Positions 28,096 through 35,877 of a stretch of DNA of 64,000 nt are shown here, piece by piece. Within the stretch, counting starts at the first letter, position 1. Every line of letters begins with the position of its first letter. The position numbers and the translations under genes are program-made. This stretch comes from Quisquiliibacterium transsilvanicum (lineage in GTDB: Bacteria > Pseudomonadota > Gammaproteobacteria > Burkholderiales > Burkholderiaceae_E): positions 62,001 through 126,000 of the forward strand of contig NZ_JACHGB010000007.1 in NCBI RefSeq assembly GCF_014202215.1, written 5' to 3'. The notes under the pieces are model-generated. The model made no database searches and was not told the origin of the DNA. It saw nothing but the letters and a program-made list of their open reading frames with translations.

Positions 28096-29789
28096 ATTCA
28101 GGGCGTTCTTCCTCCTCCTCTGGCGGCGTGCTCGGCAAGGGCTTGCGCGCGCTGTGCCTGTGGCTGTGCAAGCGGCTTGCGCCGCGTGAGATCGGGGTCC
28201 TCTTCGAAAGGCTGCAGATCGCCCTCGCCGATGAGGATCCCAGGGTCGGTCACTACGCGCTGGAGTTCAACAACCCGCAGGCCCTGTGCTTCCTGATGGA
28301 CGCCTATCCGGCCCTGCAAGGGATTTTCGCGACCTACCCTCGCATGGGGACCGTCCGGCTGCTCGACATCGGGCCGGCGTTCGGCGCTTCCGCCGGGCTG
28401 TTGTCGCAGATGCACCGCTCCCATTTCCTCGGTCCCAAGCTCGTCGTGGATGTCCTCGACATCTATGATTCGCGGCGGAAGTTCATCGAGATGAGCTACC
28501 CGCTGGTGAACTTCATGCATGCGAGCATCGAGAGCCTGCCCGGCGATGCCAAGTGGGATGTCGTCTATTGTTCGAATGCCATCGAGCACATGGAGAACCC
28601 CAGGGCGTTCGTGCAATCGGTGATGGCGCACACCAGCGGGTACGCCATGTTCCTCGCGCCCTACAACGAGGCGTTGCCCCTCTCGGAGGATCACCGGTCG
28701 CAGATCACCGAACAGACCTTCGATGGGTTCGCAGTGGAAGCGGTCAAGGTGTTCACCACTGCGGCCTGGCCGATGACCGCGGACGGCGTCCAGCGGCAGC
28801 AGATCCTCGTCGTGATCAAGGCGCAGGCACAGCGCGGGCTTGCCAGCGTCGCCGATGGCGGGGAGGGTCCGTCGCCGGCGCTTGCGTCGCGCGCCGCGGA
28901 TCACTGGGACCGCTGGCAGGCGGCGCATGACGCGCAGCGCCCGCGCATGACCGACTGGGGCGACCATCCCGAGGTGCTGCGGCTGATCGGCGCCGAACTG
29001 CTCGGCTCCGCCGACACCAGCATCGTCGGTTTCCTGGCCGACAGGCTCGGCGCGCGGCAGGCTCATGCAATGAGCCTGTGCTGCGGCGACGGCAGCTTCG
29101 AGAAGGCCTTGCTCGCAGGCGGCGTGTTCCGGACGATCGAGGGGCTCGACATCTCCGAGGTGCGCATCGGGGCCGCGCGCGCCGCGGCCGGCGAGCAGCA
29201 GGGCAGGCTGACTTTCCGGGCCTGCGACATCGACGCCGCCGACTTCGGCGAAGCGGTGTGCGACGCGGTGGTGGCGAAGGCCGCGCTGCATCACCTGAGC
29301 CGGCTGGAGGAACTGTTCGATGGCATCGCGCGCTGCCTGCGTCCCGGCGGCGTGCTGGTCACGCTCGACTTCTTCGGCCCGACCCGCTTCCAGTGGACCG
29401 ACCGCCAGCTCGACGAGGCCAACCGTTTCCTCGAGACCGAGGTTCCGGAGGAACTTCGCCGGCTGCCCGACGGCAGCCTCTACCGCGCCACCCGGCCAAC
29501 GGTGCAGGAAATGATCGAGATGGATCCGTCGGAGGCGGTGCGCTCGGCCGACCTCCTGCCGCTGCTGAGGGAGCGCTTCGAGCCGGAACTGGACCTGCCG
29601 CTCGGCGGCACGCTGCTCAGCCTGATCCTGCACGGCAGCATCGTCGACAACTTCGAGCCGGGCAACGAGGCGCACGACGCGATCGTCCGCAAGGCCTTCG
29701 CGCTGGAGCGCCGCCTGATGGCCGAGGGCGCCATCGGCAGCGACTTCCGGCTGATCATCGCCCGGCCGAAGTCCGCGCCCACGCACTGA
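28092..29789 (+). CDS. Tandem SAM-dependent methyltransferase, probable glycan-modifying or chain-capping enzyme
   Basis: A 565-residue protein with two class I methyltransferase-like domains in tandem. The first (about residues 75-245) has LLDIGPAFGASAG and a following VVYCSNAIEHME. The second (about 275-470) has AMSLCCGDGSFEKALL, GLDISEVRIGAARAAA and AVVAKAALHHLSR, then a helical tail. In domain one the glycine-rich loop is atypical (GPAFGAS). The gene overlaps wzt by 4 bp. Together these suggest a non-reducing-end methylation that marks the finished chain, as WbdD does in E. coli O8/O9a, although no kinase domain is seen here. The 3' end overlaps the convergent GT gene by 35 bp. Confidence 0.82.
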   Translation: MNSGRSSSSSGGVLGKGLRALCLWLCKRLAPREIGVLFERLQIALADEDPRVGHYALEFNNPQALCFLMDAYPALQGIFATYPRMGTVRLLDIGPAFGASAGLLSQMHRSHFLGPKLVVDVLDIYDSRRKFIEMSYPLVNFMHASIESLPGDAKWDVVYCSNAIEHMENPRAFVQSVMAHTSGYAMFLAPYNEALPLSEDHRSQITEQTFDGFAVEAVKVFTTAAWPMTADGVQRQQILVVIKAQAQRGLASVADGGEGPSPALASRAADHWDRWQAAHDAQRPRMTDWGDHPEVLRLIGAELLGSADTSIVGFLADRLGARQAHAMSLCCGDGSFEKALLAGGVFRTIEGLDISEVRIGAARAAAGEQQGRLTFRACDIDAADFGEAVCDAVVAKAALHHLSRLEELFDGIARCLRPGGVLVTLDFFGPTRFQWTDRQLDEANRFLETEVPEELRRLPDGSLYRATRPTVQEMIEMDPSEAVRSADLLPLLRERFEPELDLPLGGTLLSLILHGSIVDNFEPGNEAHDAIVRKAFALERRLMAEGAIGSDFRLIIARPKSAPTH

Positions 29790-31032
29790 GCGGCTCGAAG
29801 CGGCGGGCCCAGGTGTTCTCTTCGCGGAAGGCCTGCACCTCGGCGGGGTCGGCCGCGTCACGCGCCAGCGCCGGAAGGTCCAGCTGGCCGAGCTCGTCGA
29901 GGAAGGCCACGCGCTCGCGCGCCCCGCGCAGCCGCATCTCGCCGAAGCGGGTGCTGAGCACCGGCAGCCCCATCGCGCGGTACTCGTAGTACTTGACCGG
30001 GTCGACGCACTCGGTGAGCGGGTCGATGCGGAAGGGGATCAGCCCGAAGGTGAAGTCCGCGAGCGCGTCGTAGACGCGGTCCTGCGGGATGCCGGGCAGC
30101 AGCTCGACGTTGGGGGGCAGGTGCGCGGGGCGATGCTCGCAGGGGCCGATCAGTCGGACCACCGCCTGCGGGAAGCGCTGCGCCAGCGCGATGACCGCGT
30201 CCCAGTCGAACCAGGCGGCGATCGCGCCGAGGTAGCCGAACACCGTGGCGCCGAGCGGCAAGTCGCCGCCGGGCTCATCTTGTGAGCTTGCGGCCTCCGG
30301 CTCCGTTGCCGACAGCGGCGGCCTTGCGGGTGGTGTCATCCCGTTGCGCACGCACAGCAGCTTGCCAGCATGTCCGGGGAAGTGCTGCGCCAGCGGCGTG
30401 GCCGAGACCACCAGCCGGTCGCAGCGCTCGGCGAGCTCCGCCTCGGCGCGCTCCAGCCAGCGGCGCGAGCGTCCGGATGCGAAAGCCGGTACGTTGTCCA
30501 TCACGTCGAAGACCTTGAGCGCGCGCGGGTGCCGGCGGAACAGCTCGATCGCCAGCGCGCAGGGCTTGCCGGCGACGATCCAGGTCTGCGCGTGGTCCGG
30601 CGCGTGGAACCCGCCCAGGTCACTGATCTCGCCGGTTCCGCCGGCTCCGTCGATCCCGTCGATCCCGTCGATCCCGTCGATCCCGTCGAGCAATCCGCTC
30701 CAGAGCCGCCGGTTCAGCCAGCGCCCCGCTGCCAGCGGTTCGAAGGGCGGCGCGCGCGGCCGCAGCGTGCGGATCCACGGCGCGCCGCGCCAGTCCGGGC
30801 CCAGCGGCGGGCCGGCCGGCCGGCGCAGGCGCCGAAGGTCGGCCAGCCGCGGCAGCCGCGCCGGGTAGGGCTCGATCCAGGTCACCTGCGCGTCGAAGCG
30901 CTCGTGGAACCAGCGCACGAAGTGATGCGGCCGCTGCGCGAAGCTGGCCAGCGGCACGGGCGACAGGTAGACGAGGCGCATTTCGGCCGGATCCTTCGCA
31001 GCGGCCCGCGGGGGCGCGGTCGATCCCTTCAC
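29755..31032 (-). CDS. Glycosyltransferase, GT-B fold (GT1/GT4-like)
   Basis: A 425-residue GT-B transferase. The C-terminal half holds the donor-binding region: GYLGAIAAWFDWD, then GLIPFRIDPL and DPVKYYEYRAMGLPVLST. The same pattern (YYGAIAEWFDL, LIPFRVNAL, NPVKVYEYLSAGKPV) is in the N-terminal half of the 32157-34274 protein, so these are paralogues. Residues 114-128 are a run of Asp-Gly-Ile triplets from a 9-bp DNA repeat. The likely start is MKGSTAPP at 31032 or, closer to the domain, MRLVYLSPVP at 30981. It is the last gene of a minus-strand run after wecB. Confidence 0.83.
   Translation of the reverse strand: MKGSTAPPRAAAKDPAEMRLVYLSPVPLASFAQRPHHFVRWFHERFDAQVTWIEPYPARLPRLADLRRLRRPAGPPLGPDWRGAPWIRTLRPRAPPFEPLAAGRWLNRRLWSGLLDGIDGIDGIDGIDGAGGTGEISDLGGFHAPDHAQTWIVAGKPCALAIELFRRHPRALKVFDVMDNVPAFASGRSRRWLERAEAELAERCDRLVVSATPLAQHFPGHAGKLLCVRNGMTPPARPPLSATEPEAASSQDEPGGDLPLGATVFGYLGAIAAWFDWDAVIALAQRFPQAVVRLIGPCEHRPAHLPPNVELLPGIPQDRVYDALADFTFGLIPFRIDPLTECVDPVKYYEYRAMGLPVLSTRFGEMRLRGARERVAFLDELGQLDLPALARDAADPAEVQAFREENTWARRFEPLSAWARTSAGR
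30647..30691. repeat. 9-bp tandem repeat in a glycosyltransferase gene
   Basis: Four perfect copies of CCGTCGATC and a fifth with one change, read on the plus strand. In the minus-strand gene they code for a repeated Asp-Gly-Ile triplet between the two GT-B halves. Copy-number change would keep the frame. Confidence 0.85.
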
Positions 31033-31038
31033 GGACGT

Positions 31039-32160
31039 TCAGGCGTCGAGCGCCCGGCGCACCGTCTCCAGGATGCGTTCCGACGCGCGCCCGTCGCCAT
31101 AGGGCGAGCCCGCGCCCGCCATCCGCGCGTACAGCGCGGTGTCGCTCAGCAGCGCCTCGGTCGCGTCGACGATGCGCTGCGTGTCGGTGCCCACCAGGAG
31201 GTTGGCGCCGAGCGCGACCGCCTCGGGACGCTCGGTCTCGTCGCGCAGCACCAGCACCGGGCGAGCCAGCGCCGGCGCCTCTTCCTGTACCCCGCCGGAG
31301 TCGGACAGGATGACCCGCGCGCGCTTCATCAGCCAGCAGAACTCCGGGTAGGCGCAGGGCTCGACCAGGCGCACGTTGGCCAGGCCGCGCAGCAGCAGGT
31401 CGGTGGTCTGGCGCACCGCGGGGTTGGGGTGCACCGGGAAGACGAAATCCAGCTCCGGGTGGCGCGCGGCCAGCGTGGCGATCGCGTCGCAGATGCGCGC
31501 CATCGCGGCGCCGTGGTTCTCGCGCCGGTGCGCGGTGACCAGCACGAAGTCACGCCCCGGTGTCACCGGCAGGCCGGCGGGCTCGGGCTCGGCGAGCACC
31601 GCCTGCAGCGCGTCGATCACCGTGTTGCCGGTGACCTCGATGTCCGCCGCTGCGATGCCCTCTGCGAGCAGGTTGTCGCGCGCAGCGCCGGTGGGCGCGA
31701 AGTGCCAGCGCGTCATCCGCGAGGTCAGCACCCGGTTCATCTCCTCGGGGAAGGGCAGCAGCGGGTTGCCGGTGCGCAGCCCCGCCTCGACGTGCGCGAA
31801 CGGCACCTGGCGGAAGAAGCAGGCCAGACTGGTGGCCAGCACGCTCACGGTGTCGCCCTGGCCGAACACCGCATCCGGGCGCGCCCGCTCCAGCAGTGCG
31901 TCGAAGCCCTGCAGGATGCGCGCGGTGACCGCGGCCAGCGCCTGGCCGGGCAGCATCGCATGCAGGTCGTGCGCCACTTTCAGCCCGAAGTGATCGACGA
32001 TCGGCTGCACCAGATCGCGGTGCTGGCCGGTGAGCACCAGCTCGCAGCGCGCCCAGCCGCTGCGTTCGATCGCCAGCACCAGCGGCGCCAGCTTGATCGC
32101 TTCCGGGCGGGTGCCGATCACCACCAGCAGGTGCTTGCGTGAGTCCTGGTTCATCGTCAT
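31039..32160 (-). CDS. wecB: UDP-N-acetylglucosamine 2-epimerase (non-hydrolysing)
   Basis: Interconverts UDP-GlcNAc and UDP-ManNAc, providing ManNAc-type sugars for surface glycans. The 373-residue protein shows GTRPEAIKLAP, GQGDTVS, HVEAGLRTGN, LVTAHRRENHG, FPVHPNP and LSDSGGVQEEAP, all typical. I use the ATG that overlaps the upstream stop by 4 bp (ATGA); a second ATG is two codons later. No ManNAc dehydrogenase (wecC) is in the window, so the product may be used as ManNAc or oxidised by an enzyme encoded elsewhere. Confidence 0.95.
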   Translation of the reverse strand: MTMNQDSRKHLLVVIGTRPEAIKLAPLVLAIERSGWARCELVLTGQHRDLVQPIVDHFGLKVAHDLHAMLPGQALAAVTARILQGFDALLERARPDAVFGQGDTVSVLATSLACFFRQVPFAHVEAGLRTGNPLLPFPEEMNRVLTSRMTRWHFAPTGAARDNLLAEGIAAADIEVTGNTVIDALQAVLAEPEPAGLPVTPGRDFVLVTAHRRENHGAAMARICDAIATLAARHPELDFVFPVHPNPAVRQTTDLLLRGLANVRLVEPCAYPEFCWLMKRARVILSDSGGVQEEAPALARPVLVLRDETERPEAVALGANLLVGTDTQRIVDATEALLSDTALYARMAGAGSPYGDGRASERILETVRRALDA

Positions 32161-34274
32161 CGGCGGGGCAGGCTCTCGGGCCGGTAAGTGTGCGGTTTCC
32201 AGGGGCCCCACTTCTCTTCGTAGAGCTTGCGGCTGCGCTCGAAGATCGCCTGGCGGCGCGCATGGCTCTCGGCGTTGAAGGAGGCGGAGAGCTCGTGATA
32301 GACGAACACGTCCTCGGCGCAGCCGACGCGCAGGCCCGCCTCGCGCAGACGCATGCAGTAGTCGTCGTCCTCGAAGTAGCCGGGAAAGAAGCGCTCGTCC
32401 ATCGGACCGATCCGCTCCCAGATCCTGCGCGGGATCATCACGCAGAAGAAGGCGGCGATCGACAGTGGCAGCAGCTTTCCGGTGCGCGCCAGGTTGTAGC
32501 GGCGCGCGCTGGCGAAGACCTCTTCCGGCGTGGCGCCGGGCAGCGCCACCTGGGCCTCGTTGCCGATGTTGTTGGTGACCGGGCAGAGCAGGCCGAGGCC
32601 GGGGTCGCGCTGCAGGTGCCGGCGCAGGCCGCGGGCCCAGCCCGGGCTGACGATGGTGTCGTTGTTGAGGATCACCAGGTACTCGCCGCTGGCCCTGGCC
32701 ATGCCGGAATTGACGCCGCCGCCGAAGCCAAGGTTCTCGGCGTTCAGCACCGCGATCCTGCGCCCGGGCGCTTCCCGTTCCCATTCGCGCAGCCGCTCGG
32801 CGGTCTCGTCGGCGGACGCGTTGTCCACCACGATCACCTCGGTGGGCGCGCCGTCGGTGCAGGCCTCGAGGCTCTCCAGGCAGCGCCGGGTCAGCGGCCA
32901 CTGGTTGTAGGCGACCACCACCACGCTCACCGTCGGCTCGTCGCTGCAGTCCTCGGCGGCCTGCTCGAAGGCGGCGGCGCGATGCTGCCAGGTCTGCTCG
33001 CGCGCGAAGCCCATGCGGCGCGCGCGCAGCGCATCGGCGCCGGGGTCGTTGCGCTCGGCCAGCGCCGTTCGCAGCGCGGCGCCGAAGGCCTCGTGGTCGG
33101 TGGCGCGGTAGACCAGGCCGTCCATCGCCCGCAGCTCGGGCAGGTCGGTGCCCGCCACCGGCTTGCCGGCGCTCAGGTACTCGTAGACCTTCACCGGGTT
33201 GGTCGCCAGCGTCAGCGCATTGACCCTGAAGGGAATCAGGCAGGCGTCGAAGGCGGCCAGCCAGCGCGGCAGCTCCGCATAGGGCTTCTCGCCCAGCAGG
33301 CGCACGTTGGCACGATGGCGCAGCGCGCGGCCGGCGCCGGCGGTGTCGTCGCCGATCAGCTGGAAATCGCAGCCGGGCAGCTCGCCGGCCAGCCGGTCGA
33401 TCAGCTCCAGGTCGAACCACTCGGCGATCGCGCCGTAGTAGCCGACCACCGGCCGGCGCGCCGAGGTCCCCGCGGCGGCGTCCGAGGCCGCGCGCAGCGC
33501 GACCGCGGCGTGGAAGTGCCCGTACTCGCCGGCGTTGCGGATCAGCTCGACGCGCCGAGCCAGCGGCCGCGCCTGCCCTTCCAGCATGGTCGAGGTCACC
33601 ACGGTGAGGTCGGACAGCGCGAACGACTGCCGCTCGAGCTCCACGTGCGCGTCCGCCGTGTTGGCGAAACCGGCGTGATGGTCCATGCAGTCGTAGACGG
33701 TGCGCGCGGTCGGGAAGAAGCCGGCCACCGGATGCCAGAAGGGATGCTGAACCACGCTCACCGCGGCGCCGATGTCCGCGTGCAGCCACAGCGCGCGCAG
33801 GCTGGCGCGCAATTGAGCGAGTTGCGCGTCGTCGGCCTGCATCGCGTAGACGCTGAGCGGTCCGCGTACCCGCAGGAAGACCTGGTACAGCGGCAGCTGC
33901 GCGTCGAGCCGCTCCACCGAGAAGCCGGGCTCGGCCGCGTCGACGAAGTTCACCGACACGTAGAACACCCGGCGTCCGCCGCGCGCCACCGCCAGCGCCA
34001 GCTGCTGCGGCCGCTGGTGGCGGAAGTGCCAGTCGATGACGCCGAAGAACAGGTAGTCGCGCATGCCGGGGGCTGCCGGCTCGAAGGGCGGATGCTCCTG
34101 CGCGCCGGTGACCGTCGGATCGAGGGACGAATGCCGCTGCGCGGCGGCGCCCGGGTCGCCGAAGGCGTCCTCACTGCGGCCGGCCAGGCGGTTGCGCCAG
34201 CGCCTGCGCAGGCTGCCGATGCGGTGACGCATCGCGGGACTCAGGGGCAGGGCGGAATAGATTCGGCGCAGCAA
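32157..34274 (-). CDS. Bifunctional glycosyltransferase: N-terminal GT-B domain fused to C-terminal GT2 domain
   Basis: Two transferases in one polypeptide of about 705 residues. The N-terminal part (about 40-410) is a GT-B enzyme with TVYDCMDHHAGF, VVGYYGAIAEWFD and NPVKVYEYLSAGKPV. The C-terminal part (about 435-700) is GT2: VSVVVVAYNQWPLTRRCLES, VVDNASADETAE, NLGFGGGVNSG, ILNNDTIV (DxD-like) and YFEDDDYCMRLREAG. The start is probably TTG 34274 (GGAG 9 nt upstream, then LLRRIYSALPLSP). The open frame extends to 34487 but that part is Pro/Arg-rich and crosses the divergent gene start; ATG 34232 is a further alternative. The stop overlaps wecB by 4 bp. Confidence 0.85.
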   Translation of the reverse strand: MLRRIYSALPLSPAMRHRIGSLRRRWRNRLAGRSEDAFGDPGAAAQRHSSLDPTVTGAQEHPPFEPAAPGMRDYLFFGVIDWHFRHQRPQQLALAVARGGRRVFYVSVNFVDAAEPGFSVERLDAQLPLYQVFLRVRGPLSVYAMQADDAQLAQLRASLRALWLHADIGAAVSVVQHPFWHPVAGFFPTARTVYDCMDHHAGFANTADAHVELERQSFALSDLTVVTSTMLEGQARPLARRVELIRNAGEYGHFHAAVALRAASDAAAGTSARRPVVGYYGAIAEWFDLELIDRLAGELPGCDFQLIGDDTAGAGRALRHRANVRLLGEKPYAELPRWLAAFDACLIPFRVNALTLATNPVKVYEYLSAGKPVAGTDLPELRAMDGLVYRATDHEAFGAALRTALAERNDPGADALRARRMGFAREQTWQHRAAAFEQAAEDCSDEPTVSVVVVAYNQWPLTRRCLESLEACTDGAPTEVIVVDNASADETAERLREWEREAPGRRIAVLNAENLGFGGGVNSGMARASGEYLVILNNDTIVSPGWARGLRRHLQRDPGLGLLCPVTNNIGNEAQVALPGATPEEVFASARRYNLARTGKLLPLSIAAFFCVMIPRRIWERIGPMDERFFPGYFEDDDYCMRLREAGLRVGCAEDVFVYHELSASFNAESHARRQAIFERSRKLYEEKWGPWKPHTYRPESLPRR

Positions 34275-34437
34275 GAGGGCGGGCTCCAGGGCTTCGGGCG
34301 GACGGTGCGGCGGGGGAGGGGCTTCCGGTCCGCGGGGATCGGCGGTCCGGGGGCGCGGTCGCGGGCCGTAGTTTAATGCGCCACGGTCTACACTTGCGCC
34401 TCCCCGAAGACCCAGGACCGCCCCCCCAGCCCCCCGC

Positions 34438-35808
34438 ATGACCCGGAACCGCTCAACGATCGCCGGCCTGATGCTCGCGACGGCCATTCCGGTCGTCGCA
34501 GTGGCCTATGCGCTGCAGGTGCTCAACGGCGTGCCGCTGGCCGACGAGTGGCGCTGGCTGCGCAACCTGCTGATCCCGCACCTGCGCGGCGAGATCGGCT
34601 TCGGCGACTACCTCGCCGGCGAGTACGCCTTCCTCGGCCACACTCATTTCCTCACGCTGCTGGCCTTCTACCTGGATCACCGCTGGGCCGGGCTCGACCT
34701 GGAGCGGCTGGCGCAGTTCGGGCTGGTCTTCTATGTCGCGGGCTATGCGCTGCTGGTGTCGTACCTGAGGGCGCACGAGCCGCGGCCAGCGCCTGCCCAG
34801 TGGCTGGCGCTGGCGGCGCTGGCGGCGGCATACTTCCCGCTGACCACCGATTTCCCCTGGGGGCTGGTGGTCTTCGAGTACCTCTATTACTTCGGCGCGC
34901 TGGCGCTGCTGCTGGTATTCGACGCCTACCTGCGCGGCCGGCTGGCCTTGTGGGCGCCGGTGCTGGGCTTCTTCCTTGCGCCGGTGCTGCTCGAGTCCTT
35001 CGGGCCGGTGGCGGTGGCCGCCTGCCTGGCGGTGTACTTCGCAGGCTTCCGTCGCCGCGCCGGCGGGCTGCTGGCGCCGGTGGCACTGGTGCTCGGCCAC
35101 GTGGCTGCGTGGCTGCTGATGTACCTGCTGCTGGGCGCCGGCCAGCCCACCGCGTCCACCTCGCGCTGGGTGGTGATGCAGGCGCTGCTGGCCAATCCGC
35201 AGGACGTCGTCCTGTCGCTGCTGATCTCGCTGTCGCAGCCGCTGGCGGACCGGGCGGTGCTGGGCCACTGGCTCCCGGAGGGCTTCCGGTGGGCGCAGGC
35301 GGCGATCGGCCTGGCCGGCGGCGCGCTGGTGCTGGCGGTGCTGTGGACCTGGCGGCGGCGGCTTCGCGCCGGCGACAGCGAGCTGCCGCTGCTGCTGGCC
35401 GCCTTTTCGCTGGCCGCCTGGGCGCTGATCCTGCTCACCCGCTACCTGGACTTCGGCGTGGCGGTGATGGACGCGCAGCGCTTTACCCGCTTCTTTGTCC
35501 CCTGGTATCTGGCGGTGGCCGCCGCGCTCTACCTCGGGCGCTTCAGGCTTGCCCAGGCCGCGACGGTGCTGGCGCTGCTGCTGGTTCCGTTCCTGTGCGG
35601 CGCGGCCTTCCAGTTCCGCAACGCGGTCCACGTCAACGCCTACTTCGACGGCGCCGCGCAGGCGCTGCGCCAGGAGCCGCCCGATTCGCAGGCGCTGTCG
35701 CGCTACATCGGCCAGTGCGGGCAGTCCTACTGCGACGACACCATCAGCTTCCTGCGCGGCTCCGGCCTGCCGCTGTTCCGGGCCGGCCAGGCGGCTCCCG
35801 CGCAGTAG
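34438..35808 (+). CDS. Multi-pass membrane protein, possible GT-C type transferase or glycan-processing protein
   Basis: A 456-residue protein with about ten predicted membrane segments. I do not recognise the family. The first segment is followed by a loop with PLADEWRW, and an acidic residue in the first outward loop is a feature of GT-C glycosyltransferases using polyprenyl-linked donors; this is only a hint. The C-terminus (about 400-456) is a soluble loop with two closely placed Cys (GQCGQSYC) that could form a disulfide. The gene is divergent from the fused glycosyltransferase and followed after 69 bases by the PIG-L fusion gene. The gap upstream (34275-34437) holds weak promoter-like boxes only. 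Confidence 0.6.
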   Translation: MTRNRSTIAGLMLATAIPVVAVAYALQVLNGVPLADEWRWLRNLLIPHLRGEIGFGDYLAGEYAFLGHTHFLTLLAFYLDHRWAGLDLERLAQFGLVFYVAGYALLVSYLRAHEPRPAPAQWLALAALAAAYFPLTTDFPWGLVVFEYLYYFGALALLLVFDAYLRGRLALWAPVLGFFLAPVLLESFGPVAVAACLAVYFAGFRRRAGGLLAPVALVLGHVAAWLLMYLLLGAGQPTASTSRWVVMQALLANPQDVVLSLLISLSQPLADRAVLGHWLPEGFRWAQAAIGLAGGALVLAVLWTWRRRLRAGDSELPLLLAAFSLAAWALILLTRYLDFGVAVMDAQRFTRFFVPWYLAVAAALYLGRFRLAQAATVLALLLVPFLCGAAFQFRNAVHVNAYFDGAAQALRQEPPDSQALSRYIGQCGQSYCDDTISFLRGSGLPLFRAGQAAPAQ

Positions 35809-35877
35809 AATCCCCCGCATCCGGCCACGGCTGCTGCGCGCGTCGCGGGCCCCGCCCGACCCTCCCCACCGACCCGC

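Noticed and set aside
30647-30691. Short tandem repeat as a CRISPR array.
   Set aside because: Nine-base units without spacers, inside a coding frame, and no cas genes in the window.
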